Source: Sphingobium baderi (lineage in GTDB: Bacteria; Pseudomonadota; Alphaproteobacteria; Sphingomonadales; Sphingomonadaceae). Taken from it: a DNA stretch of 64,000 nt. Location: positions 1,506,501 through 1,570,500 of the forward strand of contig NZ_CP013264.1 in the NCBI RefSeq assembly GCF_001456115.1, written 5' to 3'. How positions within the stretch are numbered: the stretch's first letter is position 1; each line of letters begins with the position of its first letter. The notes under the pieces were generated by a model. That model saw only the letters and a program-made list of their open reading frames with translations. It ran no database searches and had not been told where the DNA came from. The position numbers and the translations under genes are program-made. Shown in pieces: positions 44,576 to 54,030 of the stretch.

Positions 44576-45890
44576 ATGGATTATCCTACGCTGCCCCTGA
44601 CTGGTTTGTCACCCGTTTCTGGCAAGCGTTTGAACGCCCAATTTGACAACGGCATGCTCTCTTCCGATGGCGGTCTGGTGCTGCTGCGCGAGGTCGAGCA
44701 GCGGTTTGCCGTAGCCGATCGCCTTCCGGCCTGCATCAAGGATCCGCGCGCGCCCGACCGTATCACCCACAGCCTGGCCGACATGATCCGGTTTTGTCTG
44801 ATGATGATCGCGGCGGGCTATGAGGATGGCAATGACGCTTCCAGCCTGCGCATCGATCCGGCGTTCAAGATGGCGCTTGGCCTAGCTCCATCGGACCGTG
44901 CACTTTGCTCGCAGCCGACAATATCGCGACTGGAAAACCTGCCTGATACGCGTGCGCTCCTGCACATAGGCCGGTCGATGGTGGATCTGTACTGCGAGAG
45001 TTTCCGCAACGTGCCCAAGCGCATTGTCCTCAACATCGATGATACCTTCGATGCCGTGCGTGGTGGCCAGCAGGTGCGATTGTTCAACGCTCATCATGAC
45101 GAATGTGAGTTCCAGCCCATCGTCGTGTTCGATGGCGAGGGCCGGTTCATCACAGCCGTTCTGCGCCCGGCCAAACGACCCGGCGGCAAGGAGATCAGGG
45201 CTTTCCTGCGTCGCTTGATGCGTGCAATCCGCGCCAACTGGCCAAAGACGGAGATCCTGCTTCGCGGGGACAGTCACTATTGCTGCCCTGAAGTCGTCGA
45301 CTGGCGCCGGGCCGGCGGACATGAATTTATCCTGGGCGTCGCGCCCACATCGACATTGCGCCGTCACATTGCCGATCTCGAGGTAAGCATCGAAGCGCGC
45401 TTCGATGCCGCGCCCCAAGTCGGCAAAGCGCGTCGCTTCAAGTCCTTCCACGATGGCGCCAAAGCTGGAGCCGCGTCGAGCGGATTATCGCCCGTGTCGA
45501 GGTCGGCGATCACGGTGCGGACACCCACTTCATCGTCACCAATCTCAAGAAGGGCTCGCCCCGCCGGCTCTACGAGCAGGTCTACTGCCGCCGAGGTCAG
45601 GCCGAAAATTACATCAAGTCCTGGAAAACCCACCTCGCTGCCAATCGCACATCCTGCACAAGGGCCACCGCCAACCAGTTGCGCCTATTTCTTCATGCCG
45701 GGGCCTACTGGCTCATGTGGGACCTGCGTAGCCCCATGCCCAAACGTTCAGCCTGGCGTACCGTCCAGTTCGATACCTTGCGCCTGCGCCTCATCAAGGT
45801 CGCTGCCCGCGTCACCGAGTTGAAGACCCTGATCCGCATCCAATTGCCCAACGCATGTCCGGACAAGAAAATCTTCCGCCTGGCCCTCCC
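44576..45890 (+). pseudogene. IS1380-family transposase, frameshifted and 3'-truncated
   Basis: The N-terminal 300 codons read as an IS1380 transposase (GLSPVSGKRLNAQFDNGMLSS region, LNIDDTFDAVRGGQQ with catalytic aspartates, LLRGDSHYCCPEV). At about 45461-45464 (GCCAAAGCTGG) one base appears lost from an A-run, and the family sequence continues in the next frame (GQAENYIKSWKTHLAANRTS, LRLFLHAGAYWLMWDLR) to about 45890. The normal C-terminus is missing: the sequence runs directly into istB. It can therefore no longer make an intact transposase. Confidence 0.82.
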
Positions 45891-45899
45891 CCGCGACGA

Positions 45900-46610
45900 A
45901 TGGCTCGGGCTCTCGCCGAACGCGATCGTCGCCGGATCGGGCGTCATCTGGCTGAAGCCCACCTGCCGGCGGGCAAGACGTTGGACTGCTTCGCCTTCGA
46001 GGCCGTGCCGATGATCTCCAAGGCACAGGTCATGGCCCTGTGCGCCGGCGATGGCTGGCTCGACCAGGGTTCCAATCTCATCCTGTTCGGCCCGCCAGGC
46101 GGCGGCAAAAGCCATCTGGCGGCGGCGATCGGCCTGGCATTGGTGGAAAATGGCTGGCGAGCACTGTTCACCCGCACCTCTGACCTCGTCCAACGTCTGC
46201 AGGTTGCTCGCCGCGAACTGACGCTGGAATCCGCAATCGCCAAGCTCGACAAGTATCATCTGCTCATTCTCGACGACTTCGCCTACGTCTCACGCGACCA
46301 AGTGGAAACCTCCGTTCTCTTCGAACTGATCAGTGCCCGATACGAGCGTAAATCCCTGCTCATCACCGCCAACCAGCCCTTCGGCGAAGGGAGCCGCGTC
46401 TTCCCGGACCCGGCAACGACGCTCGCTGCGGTCGACAGGCTCGTGCATCATGCCACGATCTTCGAGATGAACGTCGAAAGTTATCGCCGGCGCACGGCTC
46501 AGGCCCGCCGCACCGGGGCTGGACGTCCCGCCGCCTACACCACTCCGAAAGTCCTCGAGACCATCCGCGACAATCAGGATGAGAACGAGGTCCTTGCCAG
46601 CGACAATTAA
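45900..46610 (+). pseudogene. IS21-family helper ATPase IstB, N-terminally truncated
   Basis: About 236 residues of an IstB ATPase with Walker A GPPGGGKSHLAAAIG near residue 65, Walker B LLILDDFAYV and the SLLITANQPF sensor segment. IstB helps the DDE transposase IstA choose insertion sites. The usual N-terminal helical region is mostly absent, the fusion to IS1380 sequence lies at about 45890, and no istA is present. The remaining frame is open, so a fragment could be made. Confidence 0.82.
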
Positions 46611-46650
46611 AATCGGCACTGAATGACGCGCCGCGACAATCACATTCTCA

Positions 46651-46968
46651 TCCTGTTTGTCGCGCTACATCGCAGAACGCTTCGGCATCCGCCGCATCGG
46701 TCTTCCCGCGCTTCACGTATGGCTTAACATAGGCCGGCGGCATGAGGCGAACCACATGGCCGATCGCGATGAGTTCGCGCGCCCAGTGATGCGCCGATGC
46801 GCAGGCTTCTATACCGATCAGGCAAGGCGGCAACTCCGCGAAGAACCGGATGACCTCGGACCGGCGCAGCTTGCGCCGGATCAGCACCTTGCCTTCGGCA
46901 GCGATGGCGTGCACCTGAAGCACATTGTTCGCCAGATCCAATCCGACGGTGACAACCTCCTGCTCCAT
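46651..46968 (-). pseudogene. IS110-family transposase, N-terminal fragment
   Basis: The first 100 residues of a DEDD transposase: VGLDLANNVLQVHA with the first catalytic aspartate, GIEACASAHHWARELIAIG with the conserved glutamate, and PPAYVKPYVKRGKTDAADAEA. The rest, including the C-terminal serine domain, is missing where the frame meets the end of the IS21 fragment. Confidence 0.85.
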
Positions 46969-47031
46969 GTAACGACTCCTAGACGTGGGCCTACAACGAC
47001 CACATCATCGCACAGCTACGCTGGTGCGGAG

Positions 47032-47184
47032 GTCGTCCACCACATCACGTCACATCTCAAGCGAACGATGGGCATCCGAAGGCTGAAGTTGGAAGGACTG
47101 AGCGGCAAGGCAAAGGAATTCCTGATGGCTGCGGCGGGCCAAAACCTCCTCGTGCTCACCAAGCCCGCAACCATGGCAGGATGA
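47032..47184 (+). pseudogene. IS1182/IS5-type transposase, C-terminal remnant
   Basis: About 48 codons that match the end of an IS1182-type transposase (LKRTMGIRRLKLEGLSGKAK, then MAAAGQNLL). Only this tail is present. It lies in the 406-bp gap between the IS110 fragment and the transfer genes. Confidence 0.6.
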
Positions 47185-47224
47185 TAGGGCTGCTGGCCGC
47201 GCCGATCATCGTCCCTGCGCCTCG

Positions 47225-47374
47225 CCGTATCGCCGTCAGCCCAACGACTTTTTCAACAGTCTCTTCTGATTACGGCTGTCCGTATCGCAGCGACTTGCGC
47301 GACGAATACGGATTCGGTAATATGAAGCCGCTTCATGACATCTGCGAAGGTATCCGACAACGGAGTTCCTTCGC
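47225..47374. other. Leader of the transfer operon, candidate oriT region
   Basis: The gap before the transfer genes holds an inverted repeat TCCGTAT (47279-47285) and ATACGGA (47306-47312) with a 20-nt spacer, and a 15-bp palindrome ATGAAGCCGCTTCAT (47322-47336). In MobF plasmids such as R388 the origin of transfer lies beside the small RHH gene. No known nic sequence could be assigned, so this is a candidate only. Confidence 0.35.
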
Positions 47375-47674
47375 TTGCCCAAGCTCAATTTTCGTCTCGA
47401 TGAGGCGCTCCATCTTGCTTTGATCCGCCGCGCTCGCGGCGCGAACCTGCCCTTGTCGGTCTTCATCCGACAGGTGCTCGAGCAGGCCGTCGATCAGCGC
47501 AAGCGCTATGTCTTTTCCTCTCAGGACGAGATACTCGCCACCTCGATCCAAATCCTCTCGATCGTCGCCACATCCGTTGGTCAACAATCCCCCGCAGCAC
47601 TTGAGCAGGGCATGACGCAGGCGCGCGCCATCCTCGCCGAGCGCGGGCTGCTGGGCGGGGAGGATGTCCGGTGA
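47375..47674 (+). CDS. Small conjugal-transfer accessory protein, ribbon-helix-helix-like (TrwA/TraD-like)
   Basis: A 99-residue protein starting MPKLNFRLDEALHLALIRRA, a pattern like a ribbon-helix-helix domain (beta strand then two helices, residues about 2-45). The C-terminal half is helical. Proteins of this size and place bind oriT and help the relaxase. It starts the operon, and its stop overlaps the coupling-protein GTG as GTGA. The start could be TTG at 47375 or a nearby codon; no strong ribosome-binding site decides. Confidence 0.65.
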   Translation: MPKLNFRLDEALHLALIRRARGANLPLSVFIRQVLEQAVDQRKRYVFSSQDEILATSIQILSIVATSVGQQSPAALEQGMTQARAILAERGLLGGEDVR

Positions 47675-49770
47675 GTATTTTCCGCAACGACACGCTGGGT
47701 TCATGGACCCGCGGCGGACAGGCTATCGTCCATAACGTCCGAATGACGACGCAGGTCTTCTACCAGACCCTGTTGGCCAGCTTCATAATCTGGATCATCG
47801 GCACATTCTGGTACGCCTTCGAGAAATCGACAGAGTATGAACGCTTCGTCCTGCTCAAACTCGCCGAGGCGATGATCAAGGTCGACGCGGCAGCCGGTAC
47901 CAACGATCCCGTTCAGTTCCGCACGCCCGAAGGCCAGGCCTACCGGACTTCGGCGGACTGGCTCGTTGCGTCCAGCCTAGCCAGGAAGACCTTGCATGCG
48001 TTTGAGGTCTATCTGCTCCATGGAGCGCTGATCTCGGGTGTGTTCAGCCTCGTCATGCTGGCTTGGGCCTGGTTCTATTTCACCCGAACGGGCAGGGGGC
48101 TTGGCTCCAACGAATATCTGCGCGGTGCCCGCTTCGGCACGATCCGGCAGGTCAAGCGCGCACTCTGGCGCCAGACCAAGGGACCGCTCCTGATAGGCAA
48201 AGTGCCTGTGCCGCAAGCCTATGAGCCCGAACATATCCTTTTGTGCGGCGCGCCTGGCACGGGAAAGACCAACCTCATCGTCGGCATGCTCGAGGGCATC
48301 CGCAAATCGCGCCGGCGCGCCATCGTCTATGACACCGCCGGCACCTTCGTCGAGAAATTCTACCGGCAGGGCACCGATATGCTGCTCAACCCGCTCGATC
48401 AGCGTACGGCGCGCTGGTCACCCTGGGTCGATGTGCCGCGCGACTATCACTATGATCAGATCGCCGAATCCACCATTCCCGACAAGCATGGCGATCCCTT
48501 CTGGGCGAAGGCGGCTAGAGGCACGCTGGTAGCGGTGATGCGCAAGCTCGCCCGCCAGAAGCACACCTATGTCTCAGTCCTGCTCGACAGGCTGCTCCGC
48601 TCGAAGCTCAAGGACCTTGCAGCCTTTGTCAGTGGTACCGATGCCGCCGCCTTCATCAGCACTGAGGGCGAGCGCACATCCGCGGGAATCCAGGCCGAAC
48701 TCGCCTCGGTGATGCGCAGTTTCGGCTATCTTGACGATACCGACGACGGCTTCTCCATCCGCGATTGGGTCGAGAAGGGCGAGGAGGGAAGCTGGCTCTT
48801 CATTACGGTGAAAGCCGATCAGCTTCCCTCGCTGCGCCCGCTCATCACCGTCTGGCTGGATATCGCGATCAGCGCGATTATGAGCCTGACCCCCGATCGT
48901 GACCGCCGCCTCTATTGCGTGATCGATGAATTGCCGACGCTGCAGAAGCTGCCATCGCTCTCGGACTTCCTCGCCCGTGCCCGTAAATATGGCGGGTGCG
49001 GCATATTGGGCTTTCAGTCCTACCCGCAACTCGAAGCGACCTATGGCATCCAGGATGCCGCCGCCATCACCGGCTACTGCTCGACTTGGGTCGCGCTGCG
49101 AGCCAACGACACAGCGACAGCAAAACATGTCTCGGAAAATCTCGGCCAGGTTGAACAGGTCGAGGCGAACGAGGGCATGTCCTATGGCGTCAACGACATG
49201 CGGGACGGCGTCAACCTGTCACGCATGCAGGTGACCCGGCCGCTGGTCATTCCGACCGAGGTCACCAACCTTCCCAATCTTGTCGGCTTCCTTCGCTTTG
49301 GCCGCAATCTTCCGGTGGTGCGTTTCGACAGCGCCTTCAACGCTATCGCGTCGCTGGGACCGGCCTTTCTCGAACGCACCGATCCACCGGTGCTGGTCGA
49401 CAAGGCCAAAGATCTGGTTCGTATCGCCCATGCCGAAGCCCGGGTGAGGGAAGCCATCGAGCGAGAAAGCGCACAGAATCTGCCCCCTCCGACACCTCCG
49501 CAAGCGGCTGCAGACGTGCCGGAGAAGTCGGCGCCGTCGTCGAAAGCTCCCCGTACGTCACCACGGCAACCCGACCTGTTCAATCCGCCGCAGGCGAAGG
49601 TCGATCCGAAGCTCGTGGAAGACATCCTGCACGCCAGGGAAGGCGACGACCTGCCCGTCCCGCCACGCGAGGCCTGGACCATCCTCGCCGGTAAACAGGG
49701 GGAGATTCGCTCCGATCTTGTCCAGCATGGCCGCGATGATGGGCCACGTGAACCCGCGAAGCCGGCATGA
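47671..49770 (+). CDS. Type IV coupling protein, TraD/TrwB family
   Basis: A 699-residue inner-membrane ATPase that delivers the relaxase-DNA complex to the type IV secretion channel. Two N-terminal membrane helices are at about residues 26-47 and 112-134. Walker A is GAPGTGKTNL (about 193-202) and Walker B is YCVIDELPTL (about 413-422). A proline- and alanine-rich C-terminal tail (about residues 600-699) follows, as in TraD. The GTG start overlaps the preceding stop, and its stop overlaps the relaxase start (ATGA), so the three genes are coupled. Confidence 0.92.
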   Translation: MSIFRNDTLGSWTRGGQAIVHNVRMTTQVFYQTLLASFIIWIIGTFWYAFEKSTEYERFVLLKLAEAMIKVDAAAGTNDPVQFRTPEGQAYRTSADWLVASSLARKTLHAFEVYLLHGALISGVFSLVMLAWAWFYFTRTGRGLGSNEYLRGARFGTIRQVKRALWRQTKGPLLIGKVPVPQAYEPEHILLCGAPGTGKTNLIVGMLEGIRKSRRRAIVYDTAGTFVEKFYRQGTDMLLNPLDQRTARWSPWVDVPRDYHYDQIAESTIPDKHGDPFWAKAARGTLVAVMRKLARQKHTYVSVLLDRLLRSKLKDLAAFVSGTDAAAFISTEGERTSAGIQAELASVMRSFGYLDDTDDGFSIRDWVEKGEEGSWLFITVKADQLPSLRPLITVWLDIAISAIMSLTPDRDRRLYCVIDELPTLQKLPSLSDFLARARKYGGCGILGFQSYPQLEATYGIQDAAAITGYCSTWVALRANDTATAKHVSENLGQVEQVEANEGMSYGVNDMRDGVNLSRMQVTRPLVIPTEVTNLPNLVGFLRFGRNLPVVRFDSAFNAIASLGPAFLERTDPPVLVDKAKDLVRIAHAEARVREAIERESAQNLPPPTPPQAAADVPEKSAPSSKAPRTSPRQPDLFNPPQAKVDPKLVEDILHAREGDDLPVPPREAWTILAGKQGEIRSDLVQHGRDDGPREPAKPA

Positions 49771-52733
49771 TCCAGCCTCGGCGCCTGTACGGCAAGCCTG
49801 CCAATATCGCCCGCTACTATACGATCGGGGACTATTACACCAAGGGCGGTGATGAGCCTTCCGAATGGGGCGGAAAACTCGCCGCAGATGTCGGTCTCTC
49901 CGGGCCGGTCGATCCTAAAATGTTCCGCGAGCTCCTGGCCGGCAAGGTCGGCGACCAACAACTGGGCCGTTACCGCGCCGACGGAACAATCCAGCATCAC
50001 CCAGGCTGGGACTTCGCGGTCAATGCGCCCAAGTCCGTTTCTATCATGGCACTGGTCGCTGGCGATGAGCGTGTGCTGGCAGCTCATGAACAGGCGGTGA
50101 CGGCAGCAATCGGCTATCTGGAGGAACAGGCGCAACTGCGCCGCCGTGACGAGGGCAAGATCGTCCATGAAACGACCGGGCGCATTCTCGTCGCCCGGTT
50201 CACCGAACATGGCAGCCGCGAACTCGACCCACATCTCCACACCCATGTCGTCGTCCTCAACATGACCAACCGCCAGGATGGCGATCCGATGGCGAGCCTG
50301 GAAAGCAGGGTCATGTATGGCGAGCAGCGCGTTGCCGGACAGATCTACCGCAATGCGCTGGCCTTCGCCTTGCGCGAAGCAGGGCACCAGATCGATTTTG
50401 ATCCGCGCTCCGGCCTGTTCGAGATACGCGGCGTTCCCCAATCCCTGATCGAAAAATTCTCACAGCGCGCCGAGGAGATCGAGGATCATGCGCGCGAGCA
50501 CGGGCTGGTCGGCCAGAAGGCGCAGCGCGCCTCCTTCTATGCGACACGCAAGGCCAAGGTGAAGATCGGCCATGAAGAACTCCTTGTCCAGTGGCTCCAG
50601 CGCACCGGGGCATTGCTCGAGGTGCTGGAGAAGATCGTCGCCGCCGGCAGGGAGCGGGAAGGCGAGCACCTGTCTCCCACGGACAGGGAAGCGTCCCGCG
50701 CAGCGCTCTTCGGACTCCGGCAACTGGAAACCACCGAAGCGGTCAACAACCTGGGCGATATCTTGCGCACCGGTCTTGCCGCCCATGTCGGAGAGGTTCG
50801 GCTGGAGGATGTGCGACCGCGGCTCGAAAACCACGAAGCGATCCGCAAACTGCTGCCGACGCACGAGCAAACCGGTGACAAGATTCTGACGCGCGGGCGG
50901 ACCAGCCGTAAGTCCTGGCGGCTTGAACTGGCCCTGACCCAGCATATCGCCCTTGGCCTTGGCGATGCCCGGCCCATCGCATCGAGCGACCGTGTTCTGC
51001 GTGCCCTCGAGGACACCATATTGAACCAGGAACAGCAACGCGCGCTTGTCGAAACGGCGCTGACGCGTGACCGGATCACTGGTATCCACGGCGTCGCGGG
51101 CTCCGGCAAATCGACCCTGGTGAAGATCCTCGGCGAGGTGGCCGAACCCGGCACGACCCTGATCGCGCTCGCGCCCACATCCTCAGCGGCGGCGGAACTG
51201 GGGACCAAGGCGAACATCGCTTCCCATACCGCCGCGAGTTTCGTTGCCCGTGGCGGGCAGGGGATCACCGACAGTCATGTGCTGGTGCTCGACGAGGCGG
51301 GTCAATTGGGTAACCGTCAGGCCCGCCGTCTGCTGGAGATCAGCAGGTCGACAGGCGCTCGGCTGTTGCTGCTGGGAGACGAGAAGCAGACCGGAGCTAT
51401 CGAGCAGGGCAAACCCTTCTGGCTGATGCGTCGCCTCGGTCTCCCGACCGTCGAACTGACGGAGGCGGTGCGACAGGAAACCAGGACCATCAAATCGGCC
51501 GTGACGGCGGCTCGCGCAGGCAATTTCGCAGCCGCCCTGGGCAAACTCGACAGCGTCAACACGGCCGGCGACAACGAAGAGATGGCCACCCAGGTCGTTA
51601 GCGCCTGGGTCCGCCTCAAGGCGGAAACACGGACCGGAACGAACATCCTGGTTCTCGACAACGCCACCCGGCTGATCGTCAACAGCAAGATCCGCGAGGC
51701 GCTGAGAAATGAAAACGCGCTCGCTGCCGACGATAGCCGGCTCTCCATCCTCGCCCCTGCCGGCCTTACCGACATCGAGAAGCATATGGCCCGCTTCTAC
51801 GGAGCAGGGCAGGTTGTACGGTTCGACCGCGACATTGCCAGCCTGGGTGTAGCGCGCAGCGCGGACTATCGCGTGGTCGGACTGGGACGGGACGGCAACG
51901 GCCGCCAGGTCGTCCGTCTTGTCGATGAGCAGCGACGCACCATCAAATGGGATCCGCAGACCACCAAGGCGCGGCATATCAATGTGTTCAATCCCGAAGA
52001 ACGGGAACTGGCACAAGGCGACCGCATCCAATGGCGTCTCGTCAATCGCGATCTCGATCTGCGCAACGCCGAGCGCGGCACGGTGGAGAAGCTGGACGGA
52101 GACATGGCCACAGTCCGCTGGGATCGCGGCGGGCGTGTCCAGCAAGTCAATCTGTCCGAACACCGAACCTGGGATCATGGCTATGCCGAGACCGTCTATT
52201 CCTCCCAGTCGAAGACCTATCCGCGCGTTTTCGTTCTGGCACCCGTCGAGTCGCCGCTGGTCAACGCCCAGAACTTCTACACCGCCATAACCCGGGCGAT
52301 GTACGGCGTGCGGCTATGGACCAATGACGTCAAGGAACTGATCGCCAAGCTGGAACGCCAGTCCGGGGAGAAAACCTCTTCCGCCGAAGGGCTGGGGCGG
52401 ATGAAGCAAAATCAGGTCGTTGCCTTCGGCACGCGCCATGAAGGACGCCTCGCAACGCTCAAGACCGAACAGGAACAAATGCGCACGCAGCGTCGCGATC
52501 ATGCGCTCGAACATTATCTCAACCGGCGGGATGCGCCGCCGCGAGGGGCAGCTGAACATCTTGCCGAAGGCGCCCGAAGTATCGCGCAGGTACTTGACCG
52601 GTTTCTGGGCGGCATCCTCGATCATGCACGTGCGCAGCGCGATGCCCATCACATCGAGGCGTCGGCCCCGGTGCCAGAGCAGCCGCGATTGCCACAGCCT
52701 CATTCCGAACCTGCCCATGGGCCCGAACGATAA
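49767..52733 (+). CDS. MobF-family conjugative relaxase-helicase (TraI/TrwC-like)
   Basis: A 988-residue protein. The relaxase domain (about residues 1-290) has candidate catalytic tyrosines Y17, Y18, Y23 and Y24 and the metal-binding HLHTH at 156-160. The helicase domain has Walker A GVAGSGKST (about 442-450), VLDEAGQLG (motif II) and a C-terminal motif VI region TAITRAMYGVRLW. It nicks oriT and unwinds the transferred strand. The protein is close in size to TrwC (about 966 residues). All motifs are intact, so the element could be mobilisable, although no mating-pair formation genes are in the window. Confidence 0.93.
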   Translation: MIQPRRLYGKPANIARYYTIGDYYTKGGDEPSEWGGKLAADVGLSGPVDPKMFRELLAGKVGDQQLGRYRADGTIQHHPGWDFAVNAPKSVSIMALVAGDERVLAAHEQAVTAAIGYLEEQAQLRRRDEGKIVHETTGRILVARFTEHGSRELDPHLHTHVVVLNMTNRQDGDPMASLESRVMYGEQRVAGQIYRNALAFALREAGHQIDFDPRSGLFEIRGVPQSLIEKFSQRAEEIEDHAREHGLVGQKAQRASFYATRKAKVKIGHEELLVQWLQRTGALLEVLEKIVAAGREREGEHLSPTDREASRAALFGLRQLETTEAVNNLGDILRTGLAAHVGEVRLEDVRPRLENHEAIRKLLPTHEQTGDKILTRGRTSRKSWRLELALTQHIALGLGDARPIASSDRVLRALEDTILNQEQQRALVETALTRDRITGIHGVAGSGKSTLVKILGEVAEPGTTLIALAPTSSAAAELGTKANIASHTAASFVARGGQGITDSHVLVLDEAGQLGNRQARRLLEISRSTGARLLLLGDEKQTGAIEQGKPFWLMRRLGLPTVELTEAVRQETRTIKSAVTAARAGNFAAALGKLDSVNTAGDNEEMATQVVSAWVRLKAETRTGTNILVLDNATRLIVNSKIREALRNENALAADDSRLSILAPAGLTDIEKHMARFYGAGQVVRFDRDIASLGVARSADYRVVGLGRDGNGRQVVRLVDEQRRTIKWDPQTTKARHINVFNPEERELAQGDRIQWRLVNRDLDLRNAERGTVEKLDGDMATVRWDRGGRVQQVNLSEHRTWDHGYAETVYSSQSKTYPRVFVLAPVESPLVNAQNFYTAITRAMYGVRLWTNDVKELIAKLERQSGEKTSSAEGLGRMKQNQVVAFGTRHEGRLATLKTEQEQMRTQRRDHALEHYLNRRDAPPRGAAEHLAEGARSIAQVLDRFLGGILDHARAQRDAHHIEASAPVPEQPRLPQPHSEPAHGPER

Positions 52734-52743
52734 GGTCGCCGCC

Positions 52744-53853
52744 ATGCTGCTTGCTCTTTCCGCTATTCTCGTCGCGCTGCTGGCGCTGTTGCCCCATCGC
52801 GCCCGCGTGCCGATACGCCATCGCTGGCGCCGTCGACAGGCGAGGACCATGGCGCTTCAACTGAGCGGGAGAGACCGTCTGCAGCCACCCCAGCTTCTCT
52901 ATGCGCGCCTGCGTGCCATGGATCCCTTGGCATTCGAGGAACTGCTGCTCGAATGTTTCGAGCGGCGCGGGCATGGGGTTGTTCAAGGCCGCCGCTACAC
53001 TGGTGATGGCGGAATTGATGGGCAGGTCATGATCGACAGCGAGATCTGGTTGATCCAGGCGAAGCGCTATGCTGGCGCTATCCGTCCGGAACATGTCGCA
53101 GCCTTCGAAGCACTGTGCCGTGCAAAAGGACGACGGGGCCTGTTCATCCATACCGGCCGTACAGGTCCGCAAAGCCGCGTCATGGTGACGGGGAACGCCC
53201 GTGTCGCAATCGTTTCCGGTCGCGCGCTGCTGTCCCTTGTGACCGGCGGTCCGCTGCCTGAACTGGCAGCCCCTTGCCAACTACGCCGACCAATATCGCA
53301 GAGTGGGGGGACGGACATGATGTGGGGCATAACCAAACTCTTGTGGCCGGCCATAGTTATAGGGACGCTTGTACCGCAACTCGCTTGGGCGAAATCTGGA
53401 AGCGCGCAGGCCGAACGTATCATCGCTGACTGCATCCATCGTGCATCACTGGGAAGACCCTGGCTGGAAAAGACACTTTGGGGATTGCGGGACCAGGAGG
53501 CTGGCTGGATCGGCGCAGAGGTCGCAAACACCAACGGGAGCCACGATCTCGGGCCGATGCAGGTCAATAGCTGGTGGATACCCAGAATAGCAACGTTGCT
53601 AGGGCGCACCGAAGTTGATGTCCGCCGATGGTTGCAATTCGATGCCTGCTTCAACGCAGACGCCGCCCGGTGGATATTTCTTTCAGCGCTGCGATCAACG
53701 CGTAATTATTGGAAAGCGGTTGGCATCTACCATAGCCCAACGCCGTGGCGACAGGAGCATTATCGAAATTCGGTGGTTGCGCACATGCGGGTCAGGTACG
53801 GAAATAGTATCTTTCGCGCACGTGGAGCAAGGACGTCCAATGTGGTTCCATGA
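52744..53853 (+). CDS. Mrr-like restriction endonuclease fused in frame to a lytic transglycosylase
   Basis: One open frame of 369 residues joins two proteins. Residues 1-20 are a membrane helix. Residues about 60-150 form an Mrr/VRR-like nuclease domain with catalytic GDGGIDG (about 87-93) and IQAKRY (about 105-110, the QxK motif). A second module starts at residue 192 with a signal peptide and continues as a lytic transglycosylase. The start at 52744 has AAGG upstream; an ATG at 52717 overlaps the relaxase end without a ribosome-binding site. Since the junction has its own ribosome-binding site, the original genes were probably separate. A TGA in another frame lies exactly at the junction (53318-53320). 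Confidence 0.75.
   Translation: MLLALSAILVALLALLPHRARVPIRHRWRRRQARTMALQLSGRDRLQPPQLLYARLRAMDPLAFEELLLECFERRGHGVVQGRRYTGDGGIDGQVMIDSEIWLIQAKRYAGAIRPEHVAAFEALCRAKGRRGLFIHTGRTGPQSRVMVTGNARVAIVSGRALLSLVTGGPLPELAAPCQLRRPISQSGGTDMMWGITKLLWPAIVIGTLVPQLAWAKSGSAQAERIIADCIHRASLGRPWLEKTLWGLRDQEAGWIGAEVANTNGSHDLGPMQVNSWWIPRIATLLGRTEVDVRRWLQFDACFNADAARWIFLSALRSTRNYWKAVGIYHSPTPWRQEHYRNSVVAHMRVRYGNSIFRARGARTSNVVP
53317..53853 (+). CDS. Lytic transglycosylase (VirB1-like), internal start of the fused frame
   Basis: A 178-residue protein if translated from the ATG at 53317 (or 53320). The G-rich site GTGGGGGG is directly upstream. A signal peptide spans residues 1-26 (cleavage near LAWAKS). The SLT fold shows the catalytic glutamate in RDQEAGW and the NTNGSHDLGPMQVNSWW block. 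Such enzymes locally open the peptidoglycan for conjugation machinery. A signal peptide in the middle of a longer protein would not work normally, which favours translation from here. Confidence 0.75.
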   Translation: MMWGITKLLWPAIVIGTLVPQLAWAKSGSAQAERIIADCIHRASLGRPWLEKTLWGLRDQEAGWIGAEVANTNGSHDLGPMQVNSWWIPRIATLLGRTEVDVRRWLQFDACFNADAARWIFLSALRSTRNYWKAVGIYHSPTPWRQEHYRNSVVAHMRVRYGNSIFRARGARTSNVVP

Positions 53854-54030
53854 CGGCGGCTCCGAGCCCATGTCTCGGAGGCTATCGCCTGAGGTGATCG
53901 CGCGGCACTAATCCACCGTGGTGGAAGAAGAGCGATCTTCCCCGCGACTCAATGTGCGGAATGATCAATGCCGAAACACGCCCGCCCGGCATCTTTCTGA
54001 ACGATCTTCGGGACATGCTGAGTTCGTGCC

